A stretch of DNA of 64,000 nt. It comes from Rothia halotolerans. GTDB taxonomy: Bacteria > Actinomycetota > Actinomycetes > Actinomycetales > Micrococcaceae. The translations under genes and the position numbers were made by a program. The stretch covers positions 248,001-312,000 of the forward strand of contig NZ_NOIU01000002.1 in NCBI RefSeq assembly GCF_004136635.1. The letters are read 5' to 3'. The notes under the pieces are model-generated. The model did no database searches, had not been told where the DNA came from, and saw only the letters and a program-made list of their open reading frames with translations. Below, one piece after another: positions 43,618 to 52,667 of the stretch. Every line of letters starts with the position of its first letter. Position 1 is the first letter of the stretch.

Positions 43618-44667
43618 TCAGAAGAGCGAGCGCTGGTTCCCCGTCTCCCGGCCGCTCCCCTCGACCCACACGCAGGCCCGGTTCTTCAGCCCGGCCGCGC
43701 TCGCGAGCAGAGCCGGCCCGGGCTCCTCGTCCAGCCGCCCGGTGAGGAACGGCCCCGTCCCGCCGGTCACGAGGAAGCCGAAGGGCGCGCCGTCGGGCTT
43801 CCCGCCGGGCAGGCCGGTGCCGAAGGGGTCGGCCGGTGTCAGCGGCTCCGGGTCCTCCGCCCGCAGCGCCGCGTAGGCGCTGCCCATCGCCTCCGAGGGC
43901 GCCCACCGGCCCTCCTCCACGCGGTGCTCGTCCTCCGGACCCGCGAGCCCGCCGTCCGGATCCCCGAGCAGGGCCCGCGCCCGGCCGGTCAGCGCGTCGT
44001 GGATCCGGTCCAGCTCCCCGGCCCCGAGCGGGCCGCACCAGGCGCGGAACTTCGTCGCGACCCGCTTGGCCTGCGGCAGCGCCAGCTCCGCGCCCAGCGC
44101 GTCCTCCAGCCGGCGGACGACGACGCCGTCCCGGGCCAGCGCCACGTAGCTCGCCCGGGCCACCGCCTGCTGGTCCAGCCGCGAGGTCTTCGAGCGCTCG
44201 TGGGCCGTGCCGACCTTGGAGGAGCCGTCCGGGAAGGTCGCGACGTAGAGCCAGTGCGGCATCCCCACGTAGGCCCTGACCGCCTCGGTCAGCTCCGCGC
44301 CCCGGTGCGCGCGGTGGATCGGCCGGAACCGGTCCAGGTGCAGGCAGAGCCCGCATTGCTGGCCCCGCTCGATCCGGTTCCCCTTGGGGCACGGCACGCC
44401 CCTGAACCGCGGCTCGCCCCGCTCGTCGAGGAAGGCGTGCGCGAAGCCGGAGCACCAGATGCCGGCCCCGGGGTCCTCGGGCGGCAGCGGGCGCACCCCC
44501 AGCCGCGTGCCGGGATCCAGCAGCACCCGCAGCGTCTCGCCGCCGGGCCGCCCCTCGCGCAGGGGCTCCACGACGGCGGCCGGCGCGCGGTCCTGCCAGG
44601 AGAGGTCCCGCCAGACGAAGGGCTCGCCGGGCAGGGGGACCGAGGGGGAGGGCGAGGAGGAGTCCAT
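43618..44667 (-). CDS. DUF2797 family protein
   Basis: A 349-residue member of the uncharacterised DUF2797 family. The N-terminal part carries cysteines in WCSGFAH and a probable zinc site (CPKGNRIERGQQCGLC, about 93-108). After it comes a stretch resembling the start of a GIY-YIG fold (HWLYVATFPDGSSKVGTAHER, then a conserved R/Q pattern), which suggests nucleic acid binding or cleavage, but this is an inference. It is divergent from murT with 50 bp between the start codons. The minus-strand hexamer CATGAT, six bases before its ATG, may be a weak leaderless -10. Confidence 0.75.
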   Translation of the reverse strand: MDSSSPSPSVPLPGEPFVWRDLSWQDRAPAAVVEPLREGRPGGETLRVLLDPGTRLGVRPLPPEDPGAGIWCSGFAHAFLDERGEPRFRGVPCPKGNRIERGQQCGLCLHLDRFRPIHRAHRGAELTEAVRAYVGMPHWLYVATFPDGSSKVGTAHERSKTSRLDQQAVARASYVALARDGVVVRRLEDALGAELALPQAKRVATKFRAWCGPLGAGELDRIHDALTGRARALLGDPDGGLAGPEDEHRVEEGRWAPSEAMGSAYAALRAEDPEPLTPADPFGTGLPGGKPDGAPFGFLVTGGTGPFLTGRLDEEPGPALLASAAGLKNRACVWVEGSGRETGNQRSLF

Positions 44668-44704
44668 CCGGCCATCATGGCAGAGCCGCCCGGCCGCGGC
44701 GGGT

Positions 44705-44710
44705 TAGGAT
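44705..44710 (+). promoter_or_regulatory. -10 element of murT, near-leaderless
   Basis: TAGGAT ends seven bases before ATG 44718. The earlier in-frame ATG at 44709 overlaps this box, so it cannot be used if this promoter is real. Confidence 0.55.
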
Positions 44711-44717
44711 GGTTCCC

Positions 44718-46022
44718 ATGCCCACCCCAAGGTTCCTCAGCCCCGTGATGCGTCCCGTGACCCGCCTGATCGGTCAGGGCATCCGGTACGCCAGCGCCCG
44801 CCGCGGCGGGGGATCGGCGTTCCCCGGCCTCGTGATGGAGAAGATCGACCCGGGGTTCGTGGCCCGGCAGCTGGCGACGCTGCCGCGCGGCGTCGTCGTG
44901 GTCTCCGGCACCAACGGGAAGACCACGACCACCAAGATGACGGTGCAGCTCCTGGAGTCCCAGGGGCTGCGGGTCTTCACCAACCGGACCGGCTCCAACT
45001 TCGTCCGCGGGGTCGCCGCCGCCCTGCTCGAGCGGCTCGACCTCTTCGGCCGCCTCAACGCGGACATCGCCGTGCTGGAGCTCGACGAGGCCCACGCCGT
45101 GCACTTCGTGAAGCTGTTCCCGCCGCGGTACGCCCTGCTGCTCAACGTCATGCGAGACCAGCTGGACCGCTTCGGCGAGATCGACACGACGCGGAAGATG
45201 CTCGCCCGGGTCGCCGCGGCCACCACCGGAACCGTGGTCCTCAACCGCGAGGACCCGCGGATCCGCCGGCTGGCCGAGGACGTGCGCCCCGGCACGGACA
45301 TCGCCTACTACGGCCTCTCCGAGCCCCTGCGGGAGCGCTTCCCCTCGGACGACGAGATGCGGGACAAGCGCCCCGCGGCCCAGGCCGAGGGGCTGCCGGC
45401 GGCCGGCGTCGTGCTGCAGTCCTTCGAGGGGACCGACACCGTGCTGCGGGTCGGGGGCCGGGAACTGCGCACGGACATCCACCTCTACGGCATCTACAAC
45501 ATCTTCAACGCCGCCGGCGCGCTCGCGCTGACCCTCGAGGTGATGGGGGACCAGGCGCGCGAGGAGGTCCTGCTCGAGGAGCTGTCCCGGGTGACCCCCG
45601 CCTTCGGCCGCGGCGAGTCAGTGCGCCTGGGGGACCGGACCCTGCAGCTGCTGCTGGTCAAGAACCCGGCGGGCTTCCGGCTCTCGCTGGCCTCCGCGAC
45701 GGGCGCGGACTACGCCACCATGATCGCCATCAACGACGAGTACGCCGACGGCCGGGACGTCTCCTGGCTGTGGGACGTGGACTTCGGGACGCTCGCGCCG
45801 GGCGGCGTCGACGTCGTCTCCGGCACCCGCGCCTACGACATGGCGCTGCGCCTGGAGCACGACGACGTCCCGGTGGGCGCCGTCGAGCCCGAGCTGCGCA
45901 CCGCCCTGCGCCGCTTCGCGGAGGGCTCGGGGGACAAGCCCATGCGGGTGTTCTGCACCTACACCTCGATGCTCGCGCTGCGCCGCGAGCTCGCCACGAT
46001 GACCGAGGTCGAGGAGATCTGA
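44718..46022 (+). CDS. murT: lipid II isoglutaminyl synthase, MurT subunit
   Basis: A 434-residue Mur-ligase-like ATPase. With GatD it amidates the D-Glu residue of lipid II to D-isoglutamine during peptidoglycan synthesis. The P-loop is VVSGTNGKTTTTKM; the central domain has LELDEAHAVHF and NVMRDQLDRFGEID; the C-terminal DUF1727 domain has DVSWLWDVDF. The four-cysteine zinc ribbon known from S. aureus MurT is missing: the protein has a single cysteine, near its end. The stop overlaps gatD by one base (TGATG). Confidence 0.95.
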   Translation: MPTPRFLSPVMRPVTRLIGQGIRYASARRGGGSAFPGLVMEKIDPGFVARQLATLPRGVVVVSGTNGKTTTTKMTVQLLESQGLRVFTNRTGSNFVRGVAAALLERLDLFGRLNADIAVLELDEAHAVHFVKLFPPRYALLLNVMRDQLDRFGEIDTTRKMLARVAAATTGTVVLNREDPRIRRLAEDVRPGTDIAYYGLSEPLRERFPSDDEMRDKRPAAQAEGLPAAGVVLQSFEGTDTVLRVGGRELRTDIHLYGIYNIFNAAGALALTLEVMGDQAREEVLLEELSRVTPAFGRGESVRLGDRTLQLLLVKNPAGFRLSLASATGADYATMIAINDEYADGRDVSWLWDVDFGTLAPGGVDVVSGTRAYDMALRLEHDDVPVGAVEPELRTALRRFAEGSGDKPMRVFCTYTSMLALRRELATMTEVEEI

Positions 46023-46750
46023 TGACCCGGAACGAACGCCCCCTGACGATCCTGCAGCTCTACCCGCGGGACATGAACATCTACGGCGACTGGGGCAACG
46101 TGCTCTCGCTCTCCCGGCGGGCCCGGCGCCACGGCTACGCCCCGCGCCTGGTCGACTACAACCCCGGCGACGCCTTCCCCGAGGAGGTCGACATCCTAGT
46201 CGGCGGCGGCGGGCAGGACTCCGGCCAGTCCGTCATCCAGGAGGACCTGCACGCGATCGCCCCGCGGCTGCGCCGGCTCGCGGAGGACGGCGCGCCGATG
46301 CTCGTGATCTGCGGCCTCTACCAGCTCTTCGGCCACGACTTCACCACGGTCGACGGCGAGGTGCTGCGCGGCATCGGCATCTTCGACGCGCACACGGTGG
46401 GCGGCCGGGAGCGGCTGATCGGCAACATCGTCACCGAGTCCGAGGAGTTCGGCCGGATCGTGGGCTACGAGAACCACTCCGGCCTGACCACCCTGGGCCC
46501 GGACGTCCAGCGCCTGGGCACCGTGGTCAAGGGCGAGGGCAACAACCTCGAGGACGACCACGAGGGCGCCCGCCACCGCAACGTGATCGGCAGCTACCTG
46601 CACGGCTCGCTGCTGCCCAAGAACCCCCGGATCAGCGACTTCCTGGTCGAGGCGGCGGCGCGCAGGCGCTACGGCGACTTCGCCCCGGCCGAGATCGACG
46701 ACTCGCTCGCCGAGCGGGCCCGCGAGGTCGCCGCCGGCCGTCCCCGCTGA
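46022..46750 (+). CDS. gatD: lipid II isoglutaminyl synthase, glutamine amidotransferase subunit
   Basis: A 242-residue class I glutaminase (CobB/CobQ-like) that supplies ammonia to MurT. The nucleophile is C97 in MLVICGLYQLFG and the catalytic histidine H194 in GSYLHGSLLPKNP. IVGYENHSG is the family lipid-substrate motif. It overlaps murT as TGATG, ensuring equal subunit synthesis. After it come about 87 bases with no feature before the yebC promoter. Confidence 0.96.
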   Translation: MTRNERPLTILQLYPRDMNIYGDWGNVLSLSRRARRHGYAPRLVDYNPGDAFPEEVDILVGGGGQDSGQSVIQEDLHAIAPRLRRLAEDGAPMLVICGLYQLFGHDFTTVDGEVLRGIGIFDAHTVGGRERLIGNIVTESEEFGRIVGYENHSGLTTLGPDVQRLGTVVKGEGNNLEDDHEGARHRNVIGSYLHGSLLPKNPRISDFLVEAAARRRYGDFAPAEIDDSLAERAREVAAGRPR

Positions 46751-46837
46751 GGCGCCGGCCGCCCTCTGACGCCCTCGGTCGGCTCCTCGCGCCCACCGCT
46801 TCCTCCGCCTAGCGGCGTCGTCGCTTGCGCCCGGCGT

Positions 46838-46843
46838 TACACT
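46838..46843 (+). promoter_or_regulatory. -10 element of yebC
   Basis: TACACT in GCGTTACACTGG gives a start near 46850 and a leader of about 119 bases. No -35 is clear. An in-frame small ORF in the leader (46868 onward) lacks a ribosome site and is probably not translated. Confidence 0.45.
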
Positions 46844-46968
46844 GGTAGACGGCTTGACCGCGGTCCCGTGCACCCGAGCCGGCCCCCGCCCTCCCCGGGC
46901 GGCGGGCCCCGAGCCGTCCACGGCCGACCGCGCCGGGAAACCTTCCACGACTCTCAAGGAGACTATTC

Positions 46969-47730
46969 ATGTCGGGTCACTCCAAGTGGGCCACCACCAA
47001 GCACAAGAAGGCCGCGATCGACGCCAAGCGCGCCAAGGCCTTCGCCAAGTACATCAAGGGCATCGAGGTCGCAGCCCGCATGGGCGGCGCCGACGTCTCC
47101 GGCAACCCGGCCCTGGACCTCGCGGTCTCCAAGGCCAAGAAGAACTCGGTCCCCAACGACAACATCGACCGCGCGATCAAGCGCGGCGCCGGCCTGACCG
47201 GCGAGGTCATCGACTACACCGAGATCCTGTACGAGGCCCGCGGCCCCCAGGGCTCGGCGCTGTACATCGAGTGCCTGACCGACAACAAGAACCGCGCGGC
47301 CTCCGACGTCCGCGTGGCGGTGACCCGCAACGGCGGCACGATCGCCGACTCCGGCTCGGTCGCCTTCATGTTCGAGCGCAAGGGCGTCGTCGAGGTCGCC
47401 AAGGCCGAGGGCCTGGAGGAGGACGACGTCCTGATGGCCGTGCTCGACGCCGGCGCCGACGAGGTCAAGGAGGAGGACGAGGTCTTCGAGGTCATCTCCG
47501 AGGCCACCGACCTCCCCGCCATCCGCGCGGCCCTCGACGAGGCCGGCCTGGACTACAACAACGACGACCCGCAGTGGCGCCCGACCATGAACGTGGACCT
47601 CGACGCCGAGGGCGCGCGCAAGTTCCTCCGCCTGGCCGACGCCGTCGAGGAGCTCGATGACGTCCAGAACGTCTACTCCAACGCCCACATCTCCCCGGAG
47701 GTCATGGCGGAGCTCGAGGCGGACGACTGA
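46969..47730 (+). CDS. yebC: YebC/PmpR family protein
   Basis: A 253-residue YebC/TACO1-family protein beginning [21 protein letters not shown], the family hallmark. Members were annotated as transcription factors, but recent work on YebC links them to translation of proline-rich stretches. It lies directly upstream of ruvC, a conserved arrangement. AAGGAG is seven bases before the ATG. The gap to ruvC is 37 bp, so they are likely co-transcribed. Confidence 0.96.
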   Translation: MSGHSKWATTKHKKAAIDAKRAKAFAKYIKGIEVAARMGGADVSGNPALDLAVSKAKKNSVPNDNIDRAIKRGAGLTGEVIDYTEILYEARGPQGSALYIECLTDNKNRAASDVRVAVTRNGGTIADSGSVAFMFERKGVVEVAKAEGLEEDDVLMAVLDAGADEVKEEDEVFEVISEATDLPAIRAALDEAGLDYNNDDPQWRPTMNVDLDAEGARKFLRLADAVEELDDVQNVYSNAHISPEVMAELEADD

Positions 47731-47767
47731 CGCGCCCCCGGGCGCGCGGAGGAACGGGAGGCCCGGC

Positions 47768-48424
47768 ATGAGCGGCACGGCGGCGACCGCCGGCGCGGGC
47801 GGGAAGGGGCCCGTCAGGATCCTCGGGGTGGACCCGGGGCTGACCCGCTGCGGCTTCGGCGTGATCGAGATGACCGCCGACCGCAAGGCCCGCCTGATCG
47901 CCGTCGGCGTGGCCGGGACCCGCGCGGCCGACCCGCTCGACGCGCGGATCCTGCACATCCACCAGGCCGCAGAGTCGTGGATCGCCACGCACCGCCCGGA
48001 CGTGATGGCGATCGAGCGGATCTTCTCGCAGGAGTCGGTGACCACGGTCATCGGCACGGCCCATGCCTCGGGCGCCGTCATCGCCACCGCCGCGCGGGCG
48101 GGGGTCCCGGTGGCCTGGCACACCCCCTCCGAGGTCAAGGCCGCGGTGACCGGCAGCGGCCGGGCGGACAAGGGCTCGGTGGGCCGGATGGTCACCCGCA
48201 TCCTCGGCCTCGAGGAGATGCCCAAGCCCGCCGACGCCGCCGACGCCCTGGCCCTGGCCATCTGCCACGGCTGGCGCTCGGGCGGCATCGGCACCGGGTA
48301 CGACATGTCCGCCGGCGTGCAGACCCACCAGGGCTCGATCCCCAGCACGGCGGGTCGCAGCACGATGACGCCGGCCCAGCGGCTCTGGAAGCAGGCGGAG
48401 GAGCGGAGCCGACGCGCCCGCTGA
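47768..48424 (+). CDS. ruvC: crossover junction endodeoxyribonuclease RuvC
   Basis: A 218-residue Holliday junction resolvase. The active-site acids are visible: D22 in [13 protein letters not shown]83 in MAIERIFSQ and the [12 protein letters not shown] pair near 155. An extra Ala/Gly-rich N-terminal stretch of 15 residues and a C-terminal tail of about 40 residues (QTHQGSIPS onward) extend the usual 170 residues. It starts at ATG 47768 (GGAGG upstream). RuvAB follows, but from its own SOS-controlled promoter. Confidence 0.96.
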   Translation: MSGTAATAGAGGKGPVRILGVDPGLTRCGFGVIEMTADRKARLIAVGVAGTRAADPLDARILHIHQAAESWIATHRPDVMAIERIFSQESVTTVIGTAHASGAVIATAARAGVPVAWHTPSEVKAAVTGSGRADKGSVGRMVTRILGLEEMPKPADAADALALAICHGWRSGGIGTGYDMSAGVQTHQGSIPSTAGRSTMTPAQRLWKQAEERSRRAR

Positions 48425-48440
48425 CCGCCCCGGCTGTTAC

Positions 48441-48463
48441 TCGCACATACGTTCGAATATGAT
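48441..48463 (+). promoter_or_regulatory. LexA SOS box and leaderless -10 of ruvA
   Basis: TCGCAC-ATAC-GTTCGA (48441-48456) matches the actinobacterial LexA site TCGAAC-N4-GTTCGA at 11 of 12 half-site positions. The -10 TATGAT (48458-48463) begins one base later and ends six bases before the ruvA ATG. LexA bound here would cover the promoter core. It lies in the 45-bp gap between ruvC and ruvA. Confidence 0.8.
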
Positions 48464-48469
48464 GGTGCC

Positions 48470-49111
48470 ATGATCTCTTCTCTCCACGGAACGGTGGGCC
48501 ACGTCGGCCTGCACGAGGCCGTCATCGAGGTCGGCGGGGTGGGCATGCTCGTCCACGCGACCCCCGACACCCTGGCCGGGCTGCGCGTCGGGGAGCAGAC
48601 GCGCGTCCAGACCTCCCTCATCGTCCGCGAGGACTCCCTGACCCTCTTCGGCTTCCGCGACGCCGCCGAGCGGGAGGTCTTCGAGACCATGCTCTCCGTC
48701 TCGGGGATCGGGCCGCGGATCGCGCTGGCCGTGTTGGCGGTCCACGGGCCGCGCGAGGCCGCCGCCGCCGTCGCCGCCGGGGATGACAAGGCCTTCAGCA
48801 AGGTCCCGGGGATCGGCCCCAAGGGAGCGCGCCGGATCGTGCTGGAGCTGGCCGGCAAGCTCGTGCTCCCGGAGGGGGACGAGGGGACGCTGGACCTCGC
48901 CGGCGCGGGCGCCCCGGCCGAGGGCCCCGCCTGGCGCACCCAGGTGGAGCAGGCCCTCTACGGCCTGGGCTGGAACGAGAAGGACGCCGCCGGCGCGGTG
49001 TCCTCGTTCATCGACTCCGAGCCCGACGCGGACTCGCTGACCGTCCCCGCCGCGCTCAAGGCGGTGCTGGCGAGCCTGGGCAAGACCAGCGGCATCGGCC
49101 ACCGCAGCTGA
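48470..49111 (+). CDS. ruvA: Holliday junction DNA helicase RuvA
   Basis: A 213-residue RuvA: an N-terminal OB fold ([23 protein letters not shown]), two helix-hairpin-helix motifs ([14 protein letters not shown] and [16 protein letters not shown]) and a C-terminal domain III that contacts RuvB. RuvA tetramers grip four-way junctions and load RuvB. It starts at the ATG six bases after TATGAT, so it is probably leaderless and SOS-induced. The gap to ruvB is 22 bp. Confidence 0.97.
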   Translation: MISSLHGTVGHVGLHEAVIEVGGVGMLVHATPDTLAGLRVGEQTRVQTSLIVREDSLTLFGFRDAAEREVFETMLSVSGIGPRIALAVLAVHGPREAAAAVAAGDDKAFSKVPGIGPKGARRIVLELAGKLVLPEGDEGTLDLAGAGAPAEGPAWRTQVEQALYGLGWNEKDAAGAVSSFIDSEPDADSLTVPAALKAVLASLGKTSGIGHRS

Positions 49112-49133
49112 CCGGCGTCGTCGAGAGGAATCC

Positions 49134-50177
49134 ATGACACAGCAGTTCCCTGAGCACGCTCCCGCGGCCGAGGCACCGGGGCAGCGCCTCGTCGCCCCGG
49201 AGGAGGAGCCCGACGACAAGGCGATCGAGTCGGCCCTGCGCCCCAAGGCGCTGGACGACTTCGTGGGGCAGCCGCGGGTCCGGCAGCAGCTCTCCCTGGT
49301 CCTCGAGGCCTCCAAGCTGCGCGGACGCAGCGCCGACCACATCCTGCTCTCGGGCCCGCCGGGCCTGGGCAAGACGACGCTGGCGATGATCGTCGCCGAG
49401 GAGATGGGCGCCCCGCTGCGGATCAGCTCGGGCCCGGCGATCCAGCACTCCGGGGACCTCGCCGCGATCCTCTCCTCGCTGACCCCCGGCGAGGTGCTCT
49501 TCCTCGACGAGATCCACCGCATGTCCCGTCCGGCCGAGGAGATGCTGTACATGGCGATGGAGGACTTCCGGGTCGACATCGTCGTCGGCAAGGGCGCCGG
49601 CGCCACCTCGATCCCGCTGGAGCTGCCGCCGTTCACCCTGGTCGCGGCCACCACCCGGGCCGGGCTGCTGCCGGGGCCGCTACGCGACCGCTTCGGCTTC
49701 ACCGGGCACCTGGAGTTCTACGACGTCGCCGAGCTCGAGCTGGTGCTCCGCCGCTCGGCGGGGCTGCTGGACCTGGCGATCAGCTCGGAGGGGTTCGCCG
49801 AGATCGCCTCCCGATCCCGCGGCACGCCGCGCATCGCCAACCGGCTGCTGCGCCGCGTGCGTGACTGGGCGCTGGTGCACGGCGTCGAGGACATCGACGC
49901 CCGCGCCTGCGCCGCCGCCCTGGACATGTACGAGGTCGACGCGCGCGGCCTGGACCGGCTGGACCGCTCCGTGCTGGAGTCCCTCATCCACAAGTTCGGC
50001 GGGGGGCCCGTGGGGCTCTCCACGCTGGCCATCGCGGTGGGGGAGGAGAGCGAGACCGTGGAGACGGTCGCCGAGCCCTACCTGGTCCGGGAGGGGCTGA
50101 TCGGACGGACGCCGCGCGGGCGGATCGCCCTGCCCGCCGCGTGGTCCCACCTCGGGCTGGAGACGCCCGAGGGCTGA
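49134..50177 (+). CDS. ruvB: Holliday junction DNA helicase RuvB
   Basis: A 347-residue AAA+ motor for branch migration. The Walker A is [11 protein letters not shown], the Walker [10 protein letters not shown] and the sensor 1 region [21 protein letters not shown]. The C-terminal winged helix includes LIGRTPRGR. The N-terminal 35 residues are a short acidic/Pro extension. It is second in the ruvAB unit and has GAGAGGAA before the ATG. Confidence 0.98.
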   Translation: MTQQFPEHAPAAEAPGQRLVAPEEEPDDKAIESALRPKALDDFVGQPRVRQQLSLVLEASKLRGRSADHILLSGPPGLGKTTLAMIVAEEMGAPLRISSGPAIQHSGDLAAILSSLTPGEVLFLDEIHRMSRPAEEMLYMAMEDFRVDIVVGKGAGATSIPLELPPFTLVAATTRAGLLPGPLRDRFGFTGHLEFYDVAELELVLRRSAGLLDLAISSEGFAEIASRSRGTPRIANRLLRRVRDWALVHGVEDIDARACAAALDMYEVDARGLDRLDRSVLESLIHKFGGGPVGLSTLAIAVGEESETVETVAEPYLVREGLIGRTPRGRIALPAAWSHLGLETPEG

Positions 50178-50222
50178 GCGGGCCGGGGCGGCGGCGTTGA
50201 TGGGATTGCCAGACTCCTCAAC

Positions 50223-50228
50223 TACACT
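50223..50228 (+). promoter_or_regulatory. -10 element of yajC
   Basis: TACACT gives a start near 50235 and a leader of about 93 bases. A TTGATG box at 50197-50202 is 20 bases upstream, longer than ideal. Confidence 0.4.
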
Positions 50229-50327
50229 GGAGGGGACGCGCCGTACGTCCGCGCGCCCGGCCGACCCGCGGGTCGCCGGCCCGGCGGGCCAGGACACTCC
50301 CAGACCGTCTCCGATGCAAAGGATGTT

Positions 50328-50834
50328 ATGTTTCTCTCCACCGTGAACGCCGACGCACAGCTTCTCGCCGCAGGGGGAGGGGGCGGCGGCGGATCGAGCA
50401 TCCTCATGCTCGTGCTCATGGTCGCCATCCTCATCATCTTCCTGGTGCTGCCGATGCGCCGTCAGAAGAAGATGCGCCAGCAGCTCAAGGAGCGCCAGGA
50501 CGCGATGGGCCCCGGCACGCACGTCATGACCCAGTTCGGGATGTTCGGCACCGTCGTCTCGGTCGACAAGGACACCAACACCGCCGTCCTCGAGGTCGCC
50601 CCCGGCACCAACGTCAAGGTCCACCTGCAGACCGTGACCACCGTCCTGGACGAGAACGGCCAGGTCCCCGGCACCCCCGAGGCCGCCAAGGCCTCCGCCG
50701 CCCAGGGCGCGCAGGAGGCCGAGGCCGCCCGCGCCGAGGGCCTGGAGGCGCAGGACCCGGAGCAGACCACCCTCAACGGCGAGGTCACGGATCGCGACGA
50801 CGAGAACCGCGGCCCGCAGGACAACTCCCGGTAA
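50328..50834 (+). CDS. yajC: preprotein translocase subunit YajC
   Basis: A 168-residue small partner of SecDF. It has one membrane helix (SILMLVLMVAILIIFLVLPM, about 25-44), then MRRQKKMRQQLKER and the DUF219 core GTHVMTQFGMFGTVVSVDKD. The C-terminal 60 residues are a polar tail rich in Ala, Glu and Gln. AAAGGA lies four bases before the ATG. A hairpin separates it from secD, so it is not simply co-transcribed with secDF. Confidence 0.95.
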   Translation: MFLSTVNADAQLLAAGGGGGGGSSILMLVLMVAILIIFLVLPMRRQKKMRQQLKERQDAMGPGTHVMTQFGMFGTVVSVDKDTNTAVLEVAPGTNVKVHLQTVTTVLDENGQVPGTPEAAKASAAQGAQEAEAARAEGLEAQDPEQTTLNGEVTDRDDENRGPQDNSR

Positions 50835-50854
50835 CCCCAGATCAGACCCATAGC

Positions 50855-50885
50855 GCGAGGCGCCCGTGATCCACGGGCGCCTCGC
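50855..50885 (+). terminator. hairpin between yajC and secD
   Basis: Perfect 14-base arms at 50855-50868 and 50872-50885 around a 3-base loop, 20 bases after the yajC stop. Confidence 0.8.
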
Positions 50886-50897
50886 TCTGGAAGCGCG

Positions 50898-50903
50898 TAG
50901 GAC
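50898..50903 (+). promoter_or_regulatory. possible -10 of secD, leaderless
   Basis: TAGGAC (followed by T) ends six bases before ATG 50910, with no Shine-Dalgarno site. The last base does not match TANNNT, so support is weaker than for the other cases. Confidence 0.4.
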
Positions 50904-50909
50904 TAGCTC

Positions 50910-52667
50910 ATGGCTCGCACTCAGCGCACGGTCGGGGCCCGCAAGTCCCTGATCCTGCTCGTCGCCATCATCGCGGTGATGATCGGCGCCATCGGACTCT
51001 CGGCGACCAAGTTCGGGCAGCCGTGGACCCCGAAACTCGCCCTCGACCTCTCCGGCGGCACCCAGATGATCCTCTCCCCGCAGGTCAGCGGCTCGGAGGG
51101 CGAGGCCATCAGCTCGGACCAGCTCGACCAGGCGGTCGAGATCATCCGGCAGCGCGTCGACGGCGCGGGCGTCTCGGAGGCCGAGGTCACCACGCAGTCC
51201 GGGAGCAACGTCGTCGTCTCCCTGCCGGGCATCCCCGACCAGGAGACCCGCGACCTGATCCAGGCCTCCGCGCAGATGACCTTCCGCTCGGTCCTCCTGG
51301 AGGGGGAGGGGACCCCCGTCCCCGAGGACGCCCGCCAGGACTACTCGCAGATGGACGCGGACCCGCCCGAGCCCGCCAGCGGCTCCGACCCCAACTGGAT
51401 CACCCCGGACCTGCAGGAGCAGTACGACGCCCTCGACTGCGGCGCCGAGGGGGACGACGCCCAGGAGGCGGACTCCGACGCCGCCGCGGTGGCCTGCTCC
51501 GCCGACGGCACGATGAAGTACCTGCTCGGCCCGGTCGAGCTCGCCGGCTCCGACATCAGCGACGCGAGCTACTCGCAGGTCCGCAGCGGCAACGGCACGA
51601 CCACCACGGGCCAGTGGGGCGTGAACATCCAGTTCAACGACGACGCCACCGAGACCTTCCGCCAGATCACCGAGCGGCTGTACGGCATCTACGGGATGAA
51701 CCAGGAGGACCCCAAGGCCGCCTTCGCCATCATGCTCGACGACGAGGTCCTCTCCGCGCCGCGGGCCGAGGCCGTCGTCGCCAACGGGCAGCCGCAGATC
51801 ACCGGCAACTTCACCGAGGACCAGGCCCGGACCCTCTCCGAGCAGCTGAAGTACGGCGCCCTGCCGATCAGCTTCACCATCCAGTCCGAGCAGCAGATCT
51901 CGGCCACCCTCGGCACCGACCAGCTCGAGATGGGCATCATCGCCGGGCTCATCGGCCTGCTGCTGGTCTGCCTCTACTCCCTCTTCCAGTACCGCGTCCT
52001 GGGCCTGGTGACCATCGCCTCGCTCCTCATCGCCGGCGTCATCTCCCTGGCGGCGATCGTCCTGCTGGGCTGGGGGGTCAACTACCGCCTCTCCCTGGCC
52101 GGCGTGGCGGGCCTGATCATCTCCATCGGCCAGACCGCCGACTCGTTCATCGTCTACTTCGAGCGGATCAGGGACGGGCTGCGCGACGGCAGGGGGGTGC
52201 CCTCTGCCGTGGACCACGGCTGGCTGCGCGCCCGGCGGACCATCCTGGCCTCCAAGGCGGTGAACCTGCTGGCGGCGGTCGTGCTGTACTTCGTGGCCGT
52301 GGGCAACGTGCGCGGCTTCGCCTTCACGCTCGGCCTCACCGCGATCGCGGACCTCATCGTCATCTTCTGGTTCACCCACCCGCTCATGGTCCTGCTCTCC
52401 CGGACCAGGTACTTCGGGCAGGGCAGACGGCACTCCGGGCTCGACGCCGCCTCCCTCGGGGCCGTCCCGCTCTACCGGGGCGCCGGCCGGCTGCGCGACC
52501 CCGAGGACTCGCCGCGGCTGCGGAGAGCGGCCGAGGTCGAGGGGCCGGAGCCGCCCGACCCGATGACCATCGCCGAACGCCGCCGCGCCGAGGCCAGGCG
52601 CCGCGCCGGGGACGAGCCGTCCGAGAGCCGCGAATCCGAGAGCAGCGAAGGAGCCAGCAATGTTTAG
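50910..52667 (+). CDS. secD: protein translocase subunit SecD
   Basis: A 585-residue RND-type membrane protein that uses the proton gradient to help pull secreted proteins out. It has TM1, the LALDLSGGTQM motif, a large periplasmic domain with an acidic, low-complexity insertion (about 125-200), and five further helices with ISIGQTADSFIVYFERIRDGLRDG. A basic Arg/Glu-rich cytoplasmic tail of about 75 residues follows. secF starts 8 bp inside its 3' end. Confidence 0.97.
   Translation: MARTQRTVGARKSLILLVAIIAVMIGAIGLSATKFGQPWTPKLALDLSGGTQMILSPQVSGSEGEAISSDQLDQAVEIIRQRVDGAGVSEAEVTTQSGSNVVVSLPGIPDQETRDLIQASAQMTFRSVLLEGEGTPVPEDARQDYSQMDADPPEPASGSDPNWITPDLQEQYDALDCGAEGDDAQEADSDAAAVACSADGTMKYLLGPVELAGSDISDASYSQVRSGNGTTTTGQWGVNIQFNDDATETFRQITERLYGIYGMNQEDPKAAFAIMLDDEVLSAPRAEAVVANGQPQITGNFTEDQARTLSEQLKYGALPISFTIQSEQQISATLGTDQLEMGIIAGLIGLLLVCLYSLFQYRVLGLVTIASLLIAGVISLAAIVLLGWGVNYRLSLAGVAGLIISIGQTADSFIVYFERIRDGLRDGRGVPSAVDHGWLRARRTILASKAVNLLAAVVLYFVAVGNVRGFAFTLGLTAIADLIVIFWFTHPLMVLLSRTRYFGQGRRHSGLDAASLGAVPLYRGAGRLRDPEDSPRLRRAAEVEGPEPPDPMTIAERRRAEARRRAGDEPSESRESESSEGASNV

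Noticed and set aside
46868-47197. Small ORF in the yebC leader as an upstream peptide gene
   Set aside because: It has no ribosome site and runs out of frame far into yebC with Pro/Arg-rich sequence, typical of chance frames.
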